From: Holothuria scabra
Taxonomy: Eukaryota > Echinodermata > Holothuroidea > Aspidochirotida > Holothuriidae
DNA length: 64,000 nucleotides
Direction of reading: 5' to 3'
NCBI GenBank assembly: GCA_037179385.1
Contig: CM074196.1
Coordinates: 31,083,986-31,147,985 of the forward strand
The notes under the pieces: model-generated
What the model was told of the DNA's origin: nothing
Seen by the model: the letters and a program-made list of their open reading frames with translations, nothing else
The model's database searches: none
Position numbers and translations under genes: made by a program
Shown here: one piece after another, positions 1-15,200 of the stretch
How positions within the stretch are numbered: the stretch's first letter is position 1
How the letters are laid out: the number at the start of each line of letters is the position of its first letter

Positions 1-131
1 TATTATACAAGCAGTACCCTTGGTGTCTTTACCTTCCGTTATTATCTAAAAGATATAAGGCTGCATTGCAGGGGTGTTCAGACCTCTAACTAGTTGCCTG
101 TCTTAGTCAAGTGCCTCGTTATTTTCTCTAG

Positions 132-257
132 ATATTGATGAGTGTGAGCATCCCGATGTGTATTGCGTCGATGGCAGCTGTATTAATTTCATTGGCGGCT
201 ACCATTGTGAATGCCCCGCCGGCTACACATTCGACGACACGGATGCCAGATGCCACG
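132..257 (+). CDS. Exon: calcium-binding EGF domain 1
   Basis: The acceptor is the AG at 130-131 after a pyrimidine-rich stretch; the donor is GTAGGC at 258. The 126-bp exon is phase 1-1 and encodes one EGF module starting D-I-D-E-C. It has six cysteines and the Asp/Asn hydroxylation pattern C-x-N-x4-Y-x-C (CINFIGGYHC), followed by CECPAGYTF. D-I-D-E-C with that pattern defines calcium-binding EGF modules, which stiffen extracellular rods and place binding domains. The exon closely resembles the fourth EGF exon at 22798 (both read PDVYCV near the second cysteine), and the upstream intron is also similar, including a shared GTCAAGTGCC block. A broken partial copy lies at 3072. Being phase 1-1, it can be duplicated or skipped without changing frame. 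Confidence 0.87.
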
Positions 258-3200
258 GTAGGCCCTACTTATCGTAACCTTGATATGCATACAAATGTTA
301 TGTGGTTCACGTCATTAGAGACATCTGGCATTTTTCCAGTGGATATTTATTCCTTAACCGTTATTTCCGATGCAGTGCAGTGACGAATGTTTGCGGTAAA
401 CAATGAAGCACTGCATCTACTTCCTTCAAAAGAATTTGGATCGATTTGTATTACCACGTATAATGTGGCTTAAATGGAAGTCTTTGACTAGATTAGTTAC
501 GAAATGAATTTTGAGATTAAGTGAAGTAATGCACGGAAATAAAATTATTAAAATAGCAGTACAAATTTGCAGACACAACCAAAAAAAGCGCGTTAAGATC
601 ACTAACGAACATTACAGTACGTCTTGATATTTTCAACATTGAGTTACAACCCTGCAGTGTTGGGGGGGGGGGGGGTGCTATGAATACTAGGTAAAAATTC
701 AAAGGTCAGTTACTTACTTGTTGACTACTTGTCCATTTTCAAGTAGCAAAATTTTCTAATAACTAAGGAAACTAGAACTCACAATGAGGTCCTTAGACCA
801 TACGTAAAATCGACTTGAAATGATTTAGACGCTTTGTTGGTTATCACGACATATCAAGAAAGGATGATGTCAGAATATTACTGTTTTGCTGAACGTCAAA
901 AGTCACCTGGATCAAATATAAAAAAAAAAATCTTGTTTTATCTCGAGATAAAAAGCTTGGATAGAACTATCTTAGCTACTGCATTCTATTCTAGTGCCAT
1001 TATACATGGAAATACAAATTAACCCTGCAGAATCTTTTTAAGGCAGCTGCCCAGTATCTTAAGGTTAACCGCAAAATACGCCACTGCACTGATGGGTTAG
1101 ATTAGGAAATCTAGGTCGGAGAATAAATGTCCACTCTTCAAGGGGAGGGGGTCTTTAATGTTTTATTAAAGGCAAGTTGGTAAAACCGCCCTGCAGTTTT
1201 ACGGTTGTCCGGTGTTACCATCCTTGATGATCTGGTGTCACATGTAGGCTAGAAAATTCCGGGGTTTTCGTTAATCAATTAACCAGACAAGTTTTACGGC
1301 CCGGTTTCCAACCCGTCGGTTCAAGTCGAGCTGACCACGGCCTTTTATTCAGGTGTGTCTTCTTACCTCAGTGGCGGAGCTAGGGATTTCGGTCAGAGGG
1401 GACAAAAAATAGTCTGCAGGGGCGCATCGAAGGAGTAAATACCCTGAGCATCAGCACGATCGAAGCCACGGCTTTTCAGACTTTCCATTTGATTTTCCGC
1501 ACCTGGTAGAAGACTACTTTGACATTTCTCCTCAGCAAGTTTTTCTATTAAAACATGAAAATTCGGAGGGGAGGACTAAATTCTTTTAGGGGGAAAAGCT
1601 CCGCGCCACCATGATTTAGCGCGGAGCGCCAGAAAATTTTGGCCCAAAATGCCTCTCAGATCGCTGGAAATGACATTTCTAAAGCCTATTTACCGCATAT
1701 AAATAGGGAAAACACTGAGTGAACTGTCAAGAAATATTGATGTTAATATTTCTTTGTCTTTTTCTTTATGTTTTCTTCGTTTTTCAGGTTTTTTATTTTC
1801 CGGGGAAAGCAAGTCCCCCCTCCCTTGCCCCTACACGCGGACGCGCATGTGTCTATCCCTATCTTTCACATTCTAGTATTAACTTAAGGCAGTCATTATA
1901 TTTTGTCTGTTATTGTCAGGTCTCGATTTAAGATTTTAATTTAATACTGTGCTACTTTGTGAAGATAAAGATAAAACCCGCTAGAGCTAAATAGCAAGCA
2001 GTCTTACAGAGGAAAAAAGTTATGGAAATTAATCACCGTTAGGTGTACATTTTTGGCATCTGGAAATCAAAATAAGTACACAAATAAACATAAATTGACG
2101 TAATTTACATCATGTGACCACGCCGAAATAGTTGTTGATTAAGTACATTTAAAGAAATAGCCGCGACAAGAGATCTGCTTGGGAATGACTCTCTAGATGC
2201 CGAATTCATAATAAATAAAAGTAGCCTAAACTTAAGCTTATTTGATGCAATTTTCTGACTTTTGAGACCACGGAAGTACTGAAATAAGCATTTTCATGGG
2301 ATTATCGTGCAGTGTCAGAAATAGCCATTTATCATGAGAATGGTCACTTGAAGAAAGGCAAAATGGAAACTGCTCGCTAAAACTCTTAAACCATTACCAC
2401 TATGATAACAGTTTTATTTTATTTTAACCTGAATGTTCTCTTCAAATGATTTTAAAAAATGTTGTGGAAGTTATTTTGGTATCTTTATAAACTCTTTTTA
2501 TTGTCTATGTTGACAATTATCCCCGACAACAAGAGGGCTATTTGCGCTACAATTATTGTTGCGCCATTTGCAACATCTTTTATTTGCCGGAGGCTTAATT
2601 TAATGTCAGTCTGAGTATTTTGTAATCTTATAATGACACTTTGTTTGAAAGCAATGAACTTAGCACAGTGACAACATTCATTAGTGCGTATGAAAGCATG
2701 AAGATACGTTGTGGCAAAACCTATCCCAATATTACAGAAGATTACCCTTTTCATCAGGATAAAGTGCAGATAGTACAGTTACTTGTGACTGTTTGAGCAT
2801 TTTGTTATCTGGGCCTTAAAACAACGCTATTAAATCATGTCATTTGCCACAAATGGTGCAAGAGTAAAGTATATTAAAAACCTAAAGAGGGCGCCGACAG
2901 ACAATTTTGGTCCGTCAGGGGGAGGGGCGACCGCCCCCTGACCATATGGCAGCTCCGCCACTGTCTTACCTCATTGCTTATGCTGAGCGCAAGACACAGT
3001 GGCGGGAGGTTCCGTTTTTTAAAGTCTTCGGTATGATCTGGCCATGACTCGAACTCCCAACCTCCCAATCTCCCGGCTACACATTCAAAGATACGGATGT
3101 CAGATGCCACGATAAGCCCTAATTTCCTTACCCTTGATATGCATACACATTTTATGCGGTCCAAGTCATTAGAAACTTCTTGCACTAAAGCGGTGGACAT

Positions 3201-6200
3201 TTATACTTCGATCTTGATTTCCGATGCAGTGCAGTGAGGTATTTTTGCGGTTAACAATTAAAGACTGGGTATCCACCACCTTCAGACGATTTTAGAATAG
3301 ATTTGTATTTTCACTTAAAATGTGACTAAAATGGAATTCTATGACTAAAGTAGTTATGAAATATTTTTGTACTATGAAAATCGGTTCAGATTTAGTAAAT
3401 ATAACCAGAGACAGGAGGCAATCGCCCTCCTATTCCACCCAAGTCGGTAGATACGCCTCTAATTGTATCGCGCTCGAATTTGCATGCATATGGCAGTATG
3501 GCGTCGATCGTAAAATTTAATTTGCTAAGATACTCAATTGCCTACACTGTGTTTCCGCACCCATACAGTACGGTTTGGCGACTTGTACTCATACATGCAG
3601 TCAATCAAGATAAAACCCATGTACGTGTCGTCACGAGCGTTGTGGAAAAGTATCGGGATCGCGTTACTATCCTGCACGACGCATTGAGCTCTCGCCCAAA
3701 GTGAAAAGAAGGCATAACGGCTGTTTTCACGAATAAGTCTCAACCACCTGTGTCCTGCGCAAAGTTAGGCAGGAGGTGGCGGTTTTTTCAATATGCCAAA
3801 ATACAGCTAAAGGTATGCACAACCTTGGACATTTATTGGGGGGGGGGGGGGAGTTGAGCACATTTAGGAAAGGGGGATCGAGTCCCCCAACTTCCACCCC
3901 CATTTTAGTTTTTAAGTAAAATACGCAGACAAATTCAAACGTCTGATATCTCTTATACGATACAGTATTGGTATTACCCATAATCACTTTTATTCATTTG
4001 AGAAAAACAGCGGACTGTTTGAATGGTGATGACAGCTTTTATGGTATGCAGCTTTCACTCAGGCATGGAGAAAGCCAAAGAGTTGGTAACACTTCCTGTC
4101 CAGGAACATGGTATGTTTAAACCCCTTAGAAAGTAGGAAATAGAATTATGTTTCCATCTATTGTGTTCTGTCAAAGAGATGGTTTGGAGTTTTTTATGTT
4201 TAATGTTATATACACAAATACAGCTCACGAGCAGTTGTAACAGGAGTCACAGGACACACACTGTTAACCCAATCAATCCCCTTTCCCTTGAGACTACGTT
4301 ACCAATGGTTTAATCTAAGGAGTTTTGTACTGTTTGTGGTTTTTCACGAGCAGACTTCAAAGTAAAGTAACTTGAACTTATCAGTGCTTTCCTTCTCAGT
4401 GTGTCATGTTGTTTGTCTTTAATTTTGCGTGCGAAAGAGTTTCGTAGAAACCATGGACGTCCACCTGGTTTTTTTTTAGATTTGGGAGAAGGGGGGAGAG
4501 GGTTAAATTTCTCCAACGGCTGAAACTCTGGATCGTGTGTCAGACTGCCTCCTCTATGTGAGCCTGAGGAATCCATCCACGGGAGTACAAGCGCACACGT
4601 ATATACACACAAACAACAAGAGCAGTCCCCCAAACTTATTTTGATGCAACTTCTACATCCACCAATTTTCTTCTCATTTTTCTTAGAGTGGCAATACGTA
4701 CGATTTACATGACAACCCTCACCAATTTGTATTGTTTTCGCTAGAATTCAGTTATAAGCCCAACGTTTCACTCACCTGAGTATAGTCCTAGGCTGTTTGT
4801 GTATAGGTCATCCGTTCAATACCCATACAAATGCTTCTGCACTGTTTGCGTGCGTTTTTTCACCTTCTTTTTGAGCATGTACACATGTTGTCTATTCAAG
4901 AATGGTAATAAAAAATCATTGAGTCATTCTCCTGACTGATGGATTCATTACAAGGGAAGAACTCAAATTTTATTCGGCAAACCAAAATCAACATTACCGA
5001 CAAGGATTTCTCCCGAAAGAAACTATGATTTTTTCTTCTTGTTATAGCTTAGAACCACGAACTTCCTTTACATACACAGAGCATGCCGCACGGTACATTG
5101 TCGCAAACGTACGTGTGAGGAAGGCGTAGCAAGATGGCTGTCAGCTATTGTTTTGTGTCCAAGTTTGGACTTGCTCAAGTAAATCAGCAGATTTTGCAAG
5201 AAAGTTGAATTTTTTTCGCAACAACGCAAGGCAAGGTCAAAATCACTACACGTATTGCAGGAATATGATATTGTTCACCATTCAAGTTCAACTTTTGTTC
5301 CAAATCTTACAGAGTCGTCATTAAATCAAGCAAATTATTTCTTCACGGCGGCCATCTTTGTGCGCCTTTTTTTGCACCAGTCTTTGGCGACAATCTACGG
5401 ATAGAACGTACGTGTTACATGCTCTGTCCATGTAATGTAGGAAGTCCGTGGTTCGAACCTATCAAACAGCTAAAGAGCTTTCAATTTCACAATTTTTGAA
5501 GGTTTGGTCATCTTGTACTACACACTCGTACTGCTACTTCAAAAGTATCTTTCAAAATGTTTTAGGACTTTTGTTTGGCATTTTCAAGGCCAATTAATTC
5601 CGTACTCTTCTATATTTGATACGGCAATTTAGTGAGAAAAATAACTCCAAATGACTTTCAGAGGTCAATCGTGAAGCACGACAGGCTACTAGGCTTACGC
5701 TTACCCAAATAGGGCTGTGTTTTCTTTTTAAATATACTCCCACTTCTGAACAAGGGAAGAGAAAGTTATTTAATGAGGGATGCGTTGCTTAAAATAGCTT
5801 CTTTTTTATACTTTAATGTCCTGTTTGTCTTCCCTGTTGGAATGTTTGACATGTGTACTTGCGGATCTGCCTTAAAGCTATACACAAAGAAGGTTAAGTA
5901 AGCAATGTTACTGGATATTCTCGGCATCAACGTCAAAATCATTAACAAATTGAAGGCAATGTCAAATCAATATGCCGTGATGCAGACAGTGCAGAACCTC
6001 GTTGGATAGCGCGCGGCGGACAAGCTAATCTTTTACGACACTTCCCTAGTGTTCTTACCTGCATGTACACACTTCTTGAGGCTGTACTTTGCAAATATTG
6101 GGGGATGAACATACCATTAGTTCCACTCCTTTTTCATTTGAGGGCGGAAGAGCTCAAGTTCACCAGTTCCGGTGCCACTGCCTTCACGACTTCACAGGTT

Positions 6201-9200
6201 TTCTGTGAGGCTTTTAATCTGTTTCTTGAAAATGCCTAATTAATTCGTAGAAAGTGACGGAACCCTGGTTCTAAAGTTGGAAGTCCGGTGCATGACTGTA
6301 GCTTTTATAGACTTGTTTTGGCAAGGTGCCTAGTGCTATGTTTTATGATCACGGACTTCCTATATATGTAGACAGAGCATGTAACGCGCATGTCAAATCC
6401 GTAGATTGTCGCCACCGACTGGGACCAAAAAGGCGCACCAAGATGGCTGTCGTGAAGCTATAATTTGTATGATTTGACGGCGACTTTGTGATGTTTTAAA
6501 CAGAAGTTGAACTTAATTGAGAAATAATGTTATATTCCTGCAAAAATGTGTATTGATTTTGACTATACTTTGTATTATTTCGAAAACATTTCAACTTTCT
6601 TGCAAAATCTGTTGTTTTGAGCTACTCGAGAAAGTCCAAACTTTCACCCACAAAACCCATAGCAGACCGCCACCTCGCTACGACTGTATTCACACGTTAG
6701 TCATTCTAACGTGCAGTATGCTCTGTCCAAGTATAGGAAGTCCGTGTTAATGGTTCAAATAATTTAATATTCTTCTATGAGTAGATGGCGTTGTGCGAAC
6801 TTTCACAATAAGAGTTCATGTTAATAACGAGCCGTCTATTTAAATATTGGAACGTAATCATTAACAATTTAACTTGAATGATAGTTGACTTTCGTTCACT
6901 TCTGCTTTCAGCAATTGTGAGAATGGAAGGATTTCCTGCGTAGTGCCACAATGCGAAGCACCAGGTAAAGTTGAACATCTCCTTCACTTTTTTACAATGT
7001 CATCAAAGACATCGTCTACCCGCACGATGATTTAAAGTAAAAAAAATTCAAAACTGTATGTTTAACAGCATGAAAAACGAGCTATAACAGTCCAATTCCC
7101 ATGTTTAAAGAATATTTTTGAACTGAGATATAAAATGTTGGAGTTAATTCACTCAAATTAAAATTACAAATTGCACACTAATTTGTAATGTGATTGTTGT
7201 ACTACTCATATTAAAATGTTTGTTTTGAAGTTACCGCAACTTGTACCAAGGTGTGATAACACTCTTACTCTTGTGGGGTGATGAAGTAAAATAAGCCCTC
7301 TCTGTTCAACATGCTATGCAAGCAAACAGGGGGTGCTCAAGGTCGTCCATTTTAAAATTTTAAAGGGAAGCAAAGTAGGTAATCTTAGTTATACAACAAC
7401 TAATGGCGCAATGAACTAATTTGATATAGTGAATAATTTCAAAACTTTATACTTTGGCGAAAGAATGTCATATGAAGATAGGAGGTAAACCTGTTAGAAT
7501 TCAGGCTGTTTAATCAGGGAGTTTCTAGATACTTTTGAGTATTTTGACTTGAGGTTATCTTTAATGAAGTCCATTTCTTGTTAAGGTCTTCTTCTTTCCT
7601 ACTGTGTACGGTTTCTTATTTTATCTCGTCTTACCCCTGCTCCCCTCACACCTCTTCGTGCAGACCATAGGCTTACGTGGGTAGTTTTTCATGAGGAGGC
7701 AAGAGTATTTTTGCCCGAATAATGTCACCGTTTATCTGTTTTGATCAAGTTTTGTCCGAATAGACCAACTGCTTTTGCCCGCATTGGGAACGCGAGTGCC
7801 CCTTTCCACTCCCACCTCGTACGCTTATGGTACAAACTCAAAGTTACTTTAATGCTTGAAGGCATATATGATGAACATTCGGAGTCAAGATGTGTAAAAA
7901 GAACACTGTCTGGGCATGTGATGTATTCTAATCCAAATCCCAATCTGACTGTAGGTAAATCTAATCATGCAAATAGCTTGTAATACGTAACTGATGACGT
8001 GAAGCAAACAACACTGATGTTACATCTTCCACTGGAAATTCCACCTGTATGTGTTGGTAGCTTCATGCATAATTGCAGTAGGACAAAATAATCATTTTAA
8101 ACGTAAGGCAACCTCCTTAACGGCTCCTTAACACAATATCTCAAGTTAACGAAGATGCCGACTTCTTATATTTCGCAAATTGAATTTTTTGATGTTTAGA
8201 GAAAGAAGCCTATTGGTTTTGGAAAAGATCCTCATTTCTCCTATACGGGTTGTGAATACAATATCTCAACAGAGAAATAATGGACTCTTTTCACATTTGA
8301 TTCATAAATTTGTAATGTAAGCGGAAAAGGTGGGTCTGTTGTTTTGGGAGAATCAATTCAATTGAGATCCACCAGAAGTAAAACTGCCAGACATTGCCAA
8401 ACAATGGGTTGTAAGCAGGATAACGGGCAAAATCAAATTTTTGCTAAATTTTAGAGGTCGTCTCAGTTCACCATAGGACAACCGTCATCAGAGGTCAAGT
8501 AGACTGTTAAAAGGATAATCCAATTGCTTATGAAAACTACGGTATACCGGGAAGTTGAAAATATTTTTAAACAACGTTCACCAGTAGCATTAGGTTTTCG
8601 ACCTCGGAGAAAATTAAAAAAAAAAAAATCTTGGAATTACTTTTGAGAAGGTCGATGTGCCTATTACGTCATGGATTCGCTTTCACTTTCACAGATTGGC
8701 AATTTCGCATACCGCAGAATGCGACTGTGCGCACGAAACGTTAGGCTAGGCCTAAGCTTAGCAATAACGTTAGCCTTGGTGTGGTATCTGTATATGCTGT
8801 CGTTGCAAATGAAATGTGATGTAGTATTTTCATGATTCTTTTGCTCTTTCATGAGCCGAATACCTTTCAGCACAGGTAGATTGTGATAGCGGCGCATTTT
8901 CGTGAACGAAGATAGTTTGAACATTATATGCTTTTAGTTCGTTCATACCAGCGTGTAGACATAATTTAGGCCTAACCATACTCACCAAAGTGATCCATAC
9001 ACGGACATGCAAAGACGGTTCCACATTCGAACTTGCTGTGTCGTCGTCTGACGTATTTCGTGATCCGACGAGTAAAGCACATCAACGATGGCTGTTTATT
9101 AGTTTCTTCATTCTTACAGAAATACATCTTACACTTAGTCTAGCTTTTGCACAGCATAGTGTATACTTACTCTACTGTGCATGTACACATTTATAACGAC

Positions 9201-12200
9201 AACAGACTTTTCATGCAGTCGGCTTATAAAAGGGGGCGTTGTCTTATAAATCTAGGTGCATGCAAACTATTGTGCTCTCTTCCGTTGTGCAGCGTGCGCA
9301 ATGTAGCTAGCTGGGGAGAAAAACACCCGACTAGATTTGCGTTTAAGCTCTGACTGGCCCAGAAAAATTGATGAGTCATTGTGGCAACTGCGCTATGTGG
9401 AACGTCCTCTCATGATATTGCTGTTTTTGTAAGACACAAAGCTTTATTGTCTGTGTCAATAAAATGAAGTCATGCCTTCTATCTTGATGGTTCCTTTTGA
9501 GGATGTGGTATTGTAAAGAACTTTCAGACGGTTTTGAAGTCTTACCTGGAAGAGCAGTAGGCCTTACTCACACTCCAGAACTTCGAATCGTTAGCATGGC
9601 ACATATGATATGCGGCTAGGGAGACATGTTGCCTTATTTTCTATTTTGGGCACATTGTGTACCGTAAATTATTATACGTATCTGTTTATCGCGAGTGAGT
9701 CGCATGCACGTTGTTACTTTCCCACTAGACTTTCCCCAAGCCTCTCGAGTTTTTCTTCCATCCACCTTTCGTTTTATCTCTGTTCCTATTGCTGCAGTCT
9801 GGGCTTCCATGAGCGGGCGCTGTTTACAACGATTCATGCAGACTGTACTCTGCTCACACACACATGAACCTGCTGAGCGGCCAGTTCAAACTTGCGGCTT
9901 GACGTGAGAGACCTTTATCCTTTGCAACAGAACTGTTAACGTCATCATTTTTAACTTCCATTTAGTTTTTTTCATCACAGAATTCAGAGCAGTATATTTC
10001 AAGATAGTTCACTGTATCACCCAATCGGCTTCGGCATTGTGCGAGTTTTGCTGGATATTCATTACGATCATCGTGTGATGAACGTGCGTCGTTCTGCCTG
10101 TTTACATGTAGAAAAATTTTCATTGGATACAGAGATTAGTGATTTAAAATCAGACCACCCAAAATGCTACGTCACCAGTTGCAGAAGCTACAAGTCTTTC
10201 GAGAAGTCAGACCTCCGCTTGTTGACATATGCACGATTGTTACAATAACTGTAGAAACTTTCGAAGCGGTGAGTGTGAGAAATTGTTTGCGGGCATTACC
10301 AGTCGAGGAGTGTTGGTCGACATCGGTTGGTTAGCAGAGGGTCGAAGTGGAAAAAAGAAAGTGTGACGAGTTGTTTTGTCTGACGCGGTGCATTGGGAGA
10401 GGTCAAATGGGTCCCACTTAAAGAAGAAGTTTACATATAGAAAGACTTTCATTGGATACAGAGATTAGTTATTTAAAATCAGACCGCCCAAAATGCTACG
10501 TCAAATTCGAAGTGGAAAAAAGAAAGTGAAACAAGTTGTTTTGTCTGACGCGGTGCATTGGGAGGGGTCAAATGGGTCCCACTTAAAGAAGAAGAAGAAA
10601 TAGTCACAGAGGAAAATCCTTACAGCTGAGAAGGAACATCTCGAGAGACTTGGGGCAAATCTACTTTCTCACAAAAGCGAATGGTTTCAATTCAATGAAT
10701 CTGTACCTGCGCAACTGAACTTAATATGACCTAAATGACGTCCTCTCCATAGCCCCATGTGGCATATACGCACGTAACCAATGATGATGCAGCACACACA
10801 TGGACATCCCATACAAAAGTCCGTTCACATAGTTTACAAACCAAAGTGAATCCATGACGTCAGGGTATAGAGCGTATAAATATTAATTAGTCAGACTCCT
10901 TCGTTTCGAAGTACAAAATAAGTGACGTTTTTCGCCTTTTTGATTCCTTGGCGAGGGCCGAAGGCAGGCAAGGAATCTTTGCGATGGTGATGTCGCGGTA
11001 CGTGTAAGTGTGCGTGTGTATGAGACTCTTTTGCTTGTAAACACGACATTTCGAGAAAAGGAAGTGTAACTAATCTCATACTTGGTGTGTGGGTTGGCTG
11101 TATTGAGTGGATGGTTCATATTGTTAATGATTTGCTTGTAAACATGGTATCTCATGAAGGGTAGTTGTGATTTATCTCATATTTCGTGTGTATTTTGGCT
11201 ATATTGAGTAGATGATCTTTTTGGGGTCATGAACGGTCAAAAAGCCAAAGCATTGGGAAAACGATATCTCAAGAAAGGTACATGTGACGATGCTCATATT
11301 TGGTGTGAAAGTTGGCCATATTGAGTGGATGATCCCTGTCGTTTTTGGTGGAGGTCAAAGGTCATGGGGTTTTGAGTGGTCAAAAGGTCAAAACCTTGTA
11401 AGCACGATATTTCAAGAAAGGTACATGTGACTAAGCTAATATTTGGGAGAGTGTGGGTTGGTCATATTGAGTAGATACCGATTTTCGTGGAGGGCAAAGG
11501 TCATTCGGTGTCAGCAGAGGTCAAAGTCTGTCAAACTTGTTTGCACAGTATCACAGTATAGGCAACCTTTAGTGTCCTCACACTTGACATGTATACTTGA
11601 CATATTTGACATACTTGACATGGTTCTTAGTGACTAAATGATCTCTATAGTTTTTTGTGGAGGTCAAAGGTCATGTTGGTTCACCGGCTGCTAAATTCTT
11701 AAAACCTTGGTAACATGATATCTGAAGGTAGGAAGGCTGAACAGGTTTTATAGTTTGTATGTGGATATGTTATTGTAAGGGAGACAGCCTACTGTTTTGG
11801 TGGAGGTCAAAGGTCATTTGTGGCCATATTGGACGAAGTCAAAATTCTTGTTTACACGATATATGATGTTGGGAAGCTTGGAAAATTTCATGCATAATAT
11901 GTAGATGCATTATGATGAGGAGAAAAATTCTCTTTTTTTTGGAGGAGTCCAAATGTCATCTGTGCTCACAAGGGGTCAAAGTCTCAATACCATGATAACA
12001 CAATTTCTCATGGTTGAAGTTGTGGATATTTTTCAAAATATCACACATGGTATGTGGATGCGATGTAGTGTGCAGAAGTCAAGTTATAGTTGGTCAAAGT
12101 CATCCTTGATCTGAACTGTAGCAAGCTTGGATACCTTTCATGTTTACTTTGGAGGTACATTATGGAGCACTGTCAATTTGAAAAAAAAAAAAAAACAGAC

Positions 12201-15200
12201 TTAAATATTCGCAAATTGTCATTTGCTAGCACCAAAGGTCAAAACCGCAAATTTCTCAAACTTCCCAGGATCATCATCTTGCCTCCCAAGGGGTCAAACA
12301 AGGAGTCAAAAGCCTACATTTCCAAAAGTTATCGAGATTGTCATCTGGGGTAGCTAGAGGTCAAGATTCAAACTTCTCAAGCATTTGTCACAATAACATG
12401 CACATTACTGTAACTTCCTCATTCGATTACAACATTTGAACAGTGACAGACAGATATGGGACATCATTGCGTTTAGTAGAGCATCAACATAAAAAGTGTA
12501 TTGAACTTTTTCTTTATTGCAGATGTGTGCGAGGAAACTCGGAATCCCTGTTTAAATGCAACATGCGTTAAAACAGTCTACAGCTACTATTGTGGATGTG
12601 ATTCTGGCTTCATATATAAAGATGGAGAAGGATGTATTGGTATGTAAGCATTGCCCAGCCTTGTACGTGGACCTTAATTGAAGGTTACGTGAAAACAGGA
12701 GTCATTTTGGTGAAGATACTGTCAAAGTACCCGTTTTCAAATGGGAGGAACAAAGACCGCGTGGGTTATAGTTTTAGTGTTCGTCTTATGTGTCCATGTT
12801 AAAAAGACATTGATAAAGAATCAGAACGGAAATATCTCCCTCGGTCATTTTCAATTGCCAATGGTAAAATACGTCTACTAAGGGTCTGTTGCTTGTATCC
12901 CCCCAGGGAATTATGTTGGGATGTTGGGTGCAGCAATCTGTTCGAGAAAGAAAACAAAGTTGGGAGAAATAAGTCAGTGTTAGTTTCAGTCGAGTGATTT
13001 AAAAATTAACCCTGGACGATATATTGCGAATACAATGATTTCAAATTGAAATAAAATTTTGCTTTGGCAAGAAGATTCAAATGTGGGATTGAACAAGGAT
13101 TTGATGAGCACCGCATTCCTAATTTTCACATGTCACACTTCATAGTACTCATTGATTTGAAAGACCTGAACCCAGGATTCCAATCAAGTATGGGGATAAC
13201 TATTATTCTATACAACTAATACAAAATACGCCTGTCTAATGAAAAAAAGTAACAGCTGATTGATTCATGGGTCCAAACATCTTAATCGACTATCAATCCT
13301 TAGCGTATTCTCTTACTTTCAATTTGCATACCTAGCAAATACCCATCTGAAGTCAGTAGCCAATGATGATCAAATTCTTTTTTTTGAAATCCAAGTTTGT
13401 GGGTGTGTCCTATTATGTATTTAATTCCCGACGCGTTTCTTGTCGATGTTAGGGAGTGATAACCTATGCTGCCGTCAAATTTACTTTGGAACACAAATAC
13501 TGTAACTTTTTATTCTGGTTTCTCGAGAAATGCATGTTCGATTTTAATGGAATTTACAAAAACCTCTTTCACATATGAAAATTACACTTAACCTTTAAAA
13601 ACACTTTTAACCTTTGTAGCTCACAAAAATAGGCTGTAATGAGGAAATAAAAATACATATGGCTAATGCATAGGCGGCGGAAGGTGTATTATATTTGGGG
13701 GGGGGGGGGGCACGAGTTTTCGGCAGCCGACATAACGATGATGCCGTAAGGCGTCCGATTTTGCTCGAAGCACAAACCCCATCGGACGTTCAGGGGCAAA
13801 GCCCTGGTATGGGGTCCAGGGCAGTGGCATAGCTAAATTTTTTTGTGGTGGGGCTATAAAGGCCTGGATACTTTTGCAGCGGGTAACTGAAGTTTATTTC
13901 TAAGCGTAGCGCCACCATCAGTTCGCGCGGAGCGTACAAAGAAAATGTTGGAGTTTAAAACCTCCCATATGGCTGGAAATGGTATTTTTCAGGTTAAGTT
14001 GTCTTTAATTATGCTGAATAAAATTTGTGATTTTTCTAAGATTAAAACATACTTTTGAGATAGTGATTAGCTCAGTTCACTACTCCACTGGACTATGTAT
14101 CCTGGGATCGCAAATCCGGAACCCTCCTGAATGCTGCAAACAGCTGCTCAAGTGTTCGCCTGAGTAAGGTATTTTCATAGGCGTAGGAGAGCATTTCAGT
14201 TGGGGTAGACTATTTTCGGGCAGTTATTCTGCCGTAAGACAGTCAAAGCGGAGCGCCACCACTAGTTGGCGCGGAGGGTCCAGAAAATTTGAAATTTCGT
14301 ACCTTTCAGACATTCGAAAATGACATTTTCCAGGCTTGTAAAGGGGATCCAAGCAGTCGCTTTTTAAAGTTCCAATTGCAGATTAACGTAAAAATACAGC
14401 CAGAAAGACTAACTGGAGTGAAAATTGTACTTCAAATATAAGCTCTTCTGTTTTTCGTTAAACATTTCAAGCGATTAAAATAATCGGCCATTTCGGGTAT
14501 TATGTTGCACAGATTAAAGAACAGTCTCAAGAATGACTGTTTCTTTTAAGCCACAGGCGTCGCGATTTTTTATCATTTTAATTTTTTCGTAACTATGTCA
14601 CCCTTACTATGATACTTTTTCCATTTAATAGCAAATACTTGAAAGAATTTGGGTATTCGACAATATCGGGCATTCTGTTGTGATTATTTTTGAAGTAACG
14701 GTCAGCGTTTTGAGCTGCCTGAAGGTGTAGTGACTTTTTGGAATCTTGACTTGGTTTTTCATGAAAATTTTATTGCGACCATATGACGTTTCTTTCCTTT
14801 TTCCCGGTGTATCTTTTTGAGATTTTAGCCACATTTAGGAATTTTCTGAAAAACCATTCCATTTGTTCAAAATTAAAGGGCTGTTGGAATTATTTCCAGA
14901 ATTGCAGAATACCATATAACTGCTTGAAGGGTGAAAATGAATTCTCCTACAGGTTATCATTTATGTGCGGGTCGGGGGCGAAGCCATCGGAAGCTTTGCA
15001 ACTTTTACACTGTGAAAAGTAATTTTTGAGCCAAAGAATAGCCGAAATGGAATAAAAGCAACTTAAATTTGTTTAATTACTTTTTAAAAATTTACTTTGC
15101 GACATTCAGTATTTGCCATGCCCCCCAAAAAATCTCATAAAAAATTATTGGGGGGGGGGGCAGGCCCCACTTGGCCCCCTCTTTCGAAGCCTATGAAATG

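Noticed and set aside
14060..14130. tRNA-like segment with TAGCTCAGT and GGGATCGCAAATCC
   Set aside because: A- and B-box-like words are present, but I could not fold a cloverleaf with a proper acceptor stem; at most a SINE or tRNA relic.
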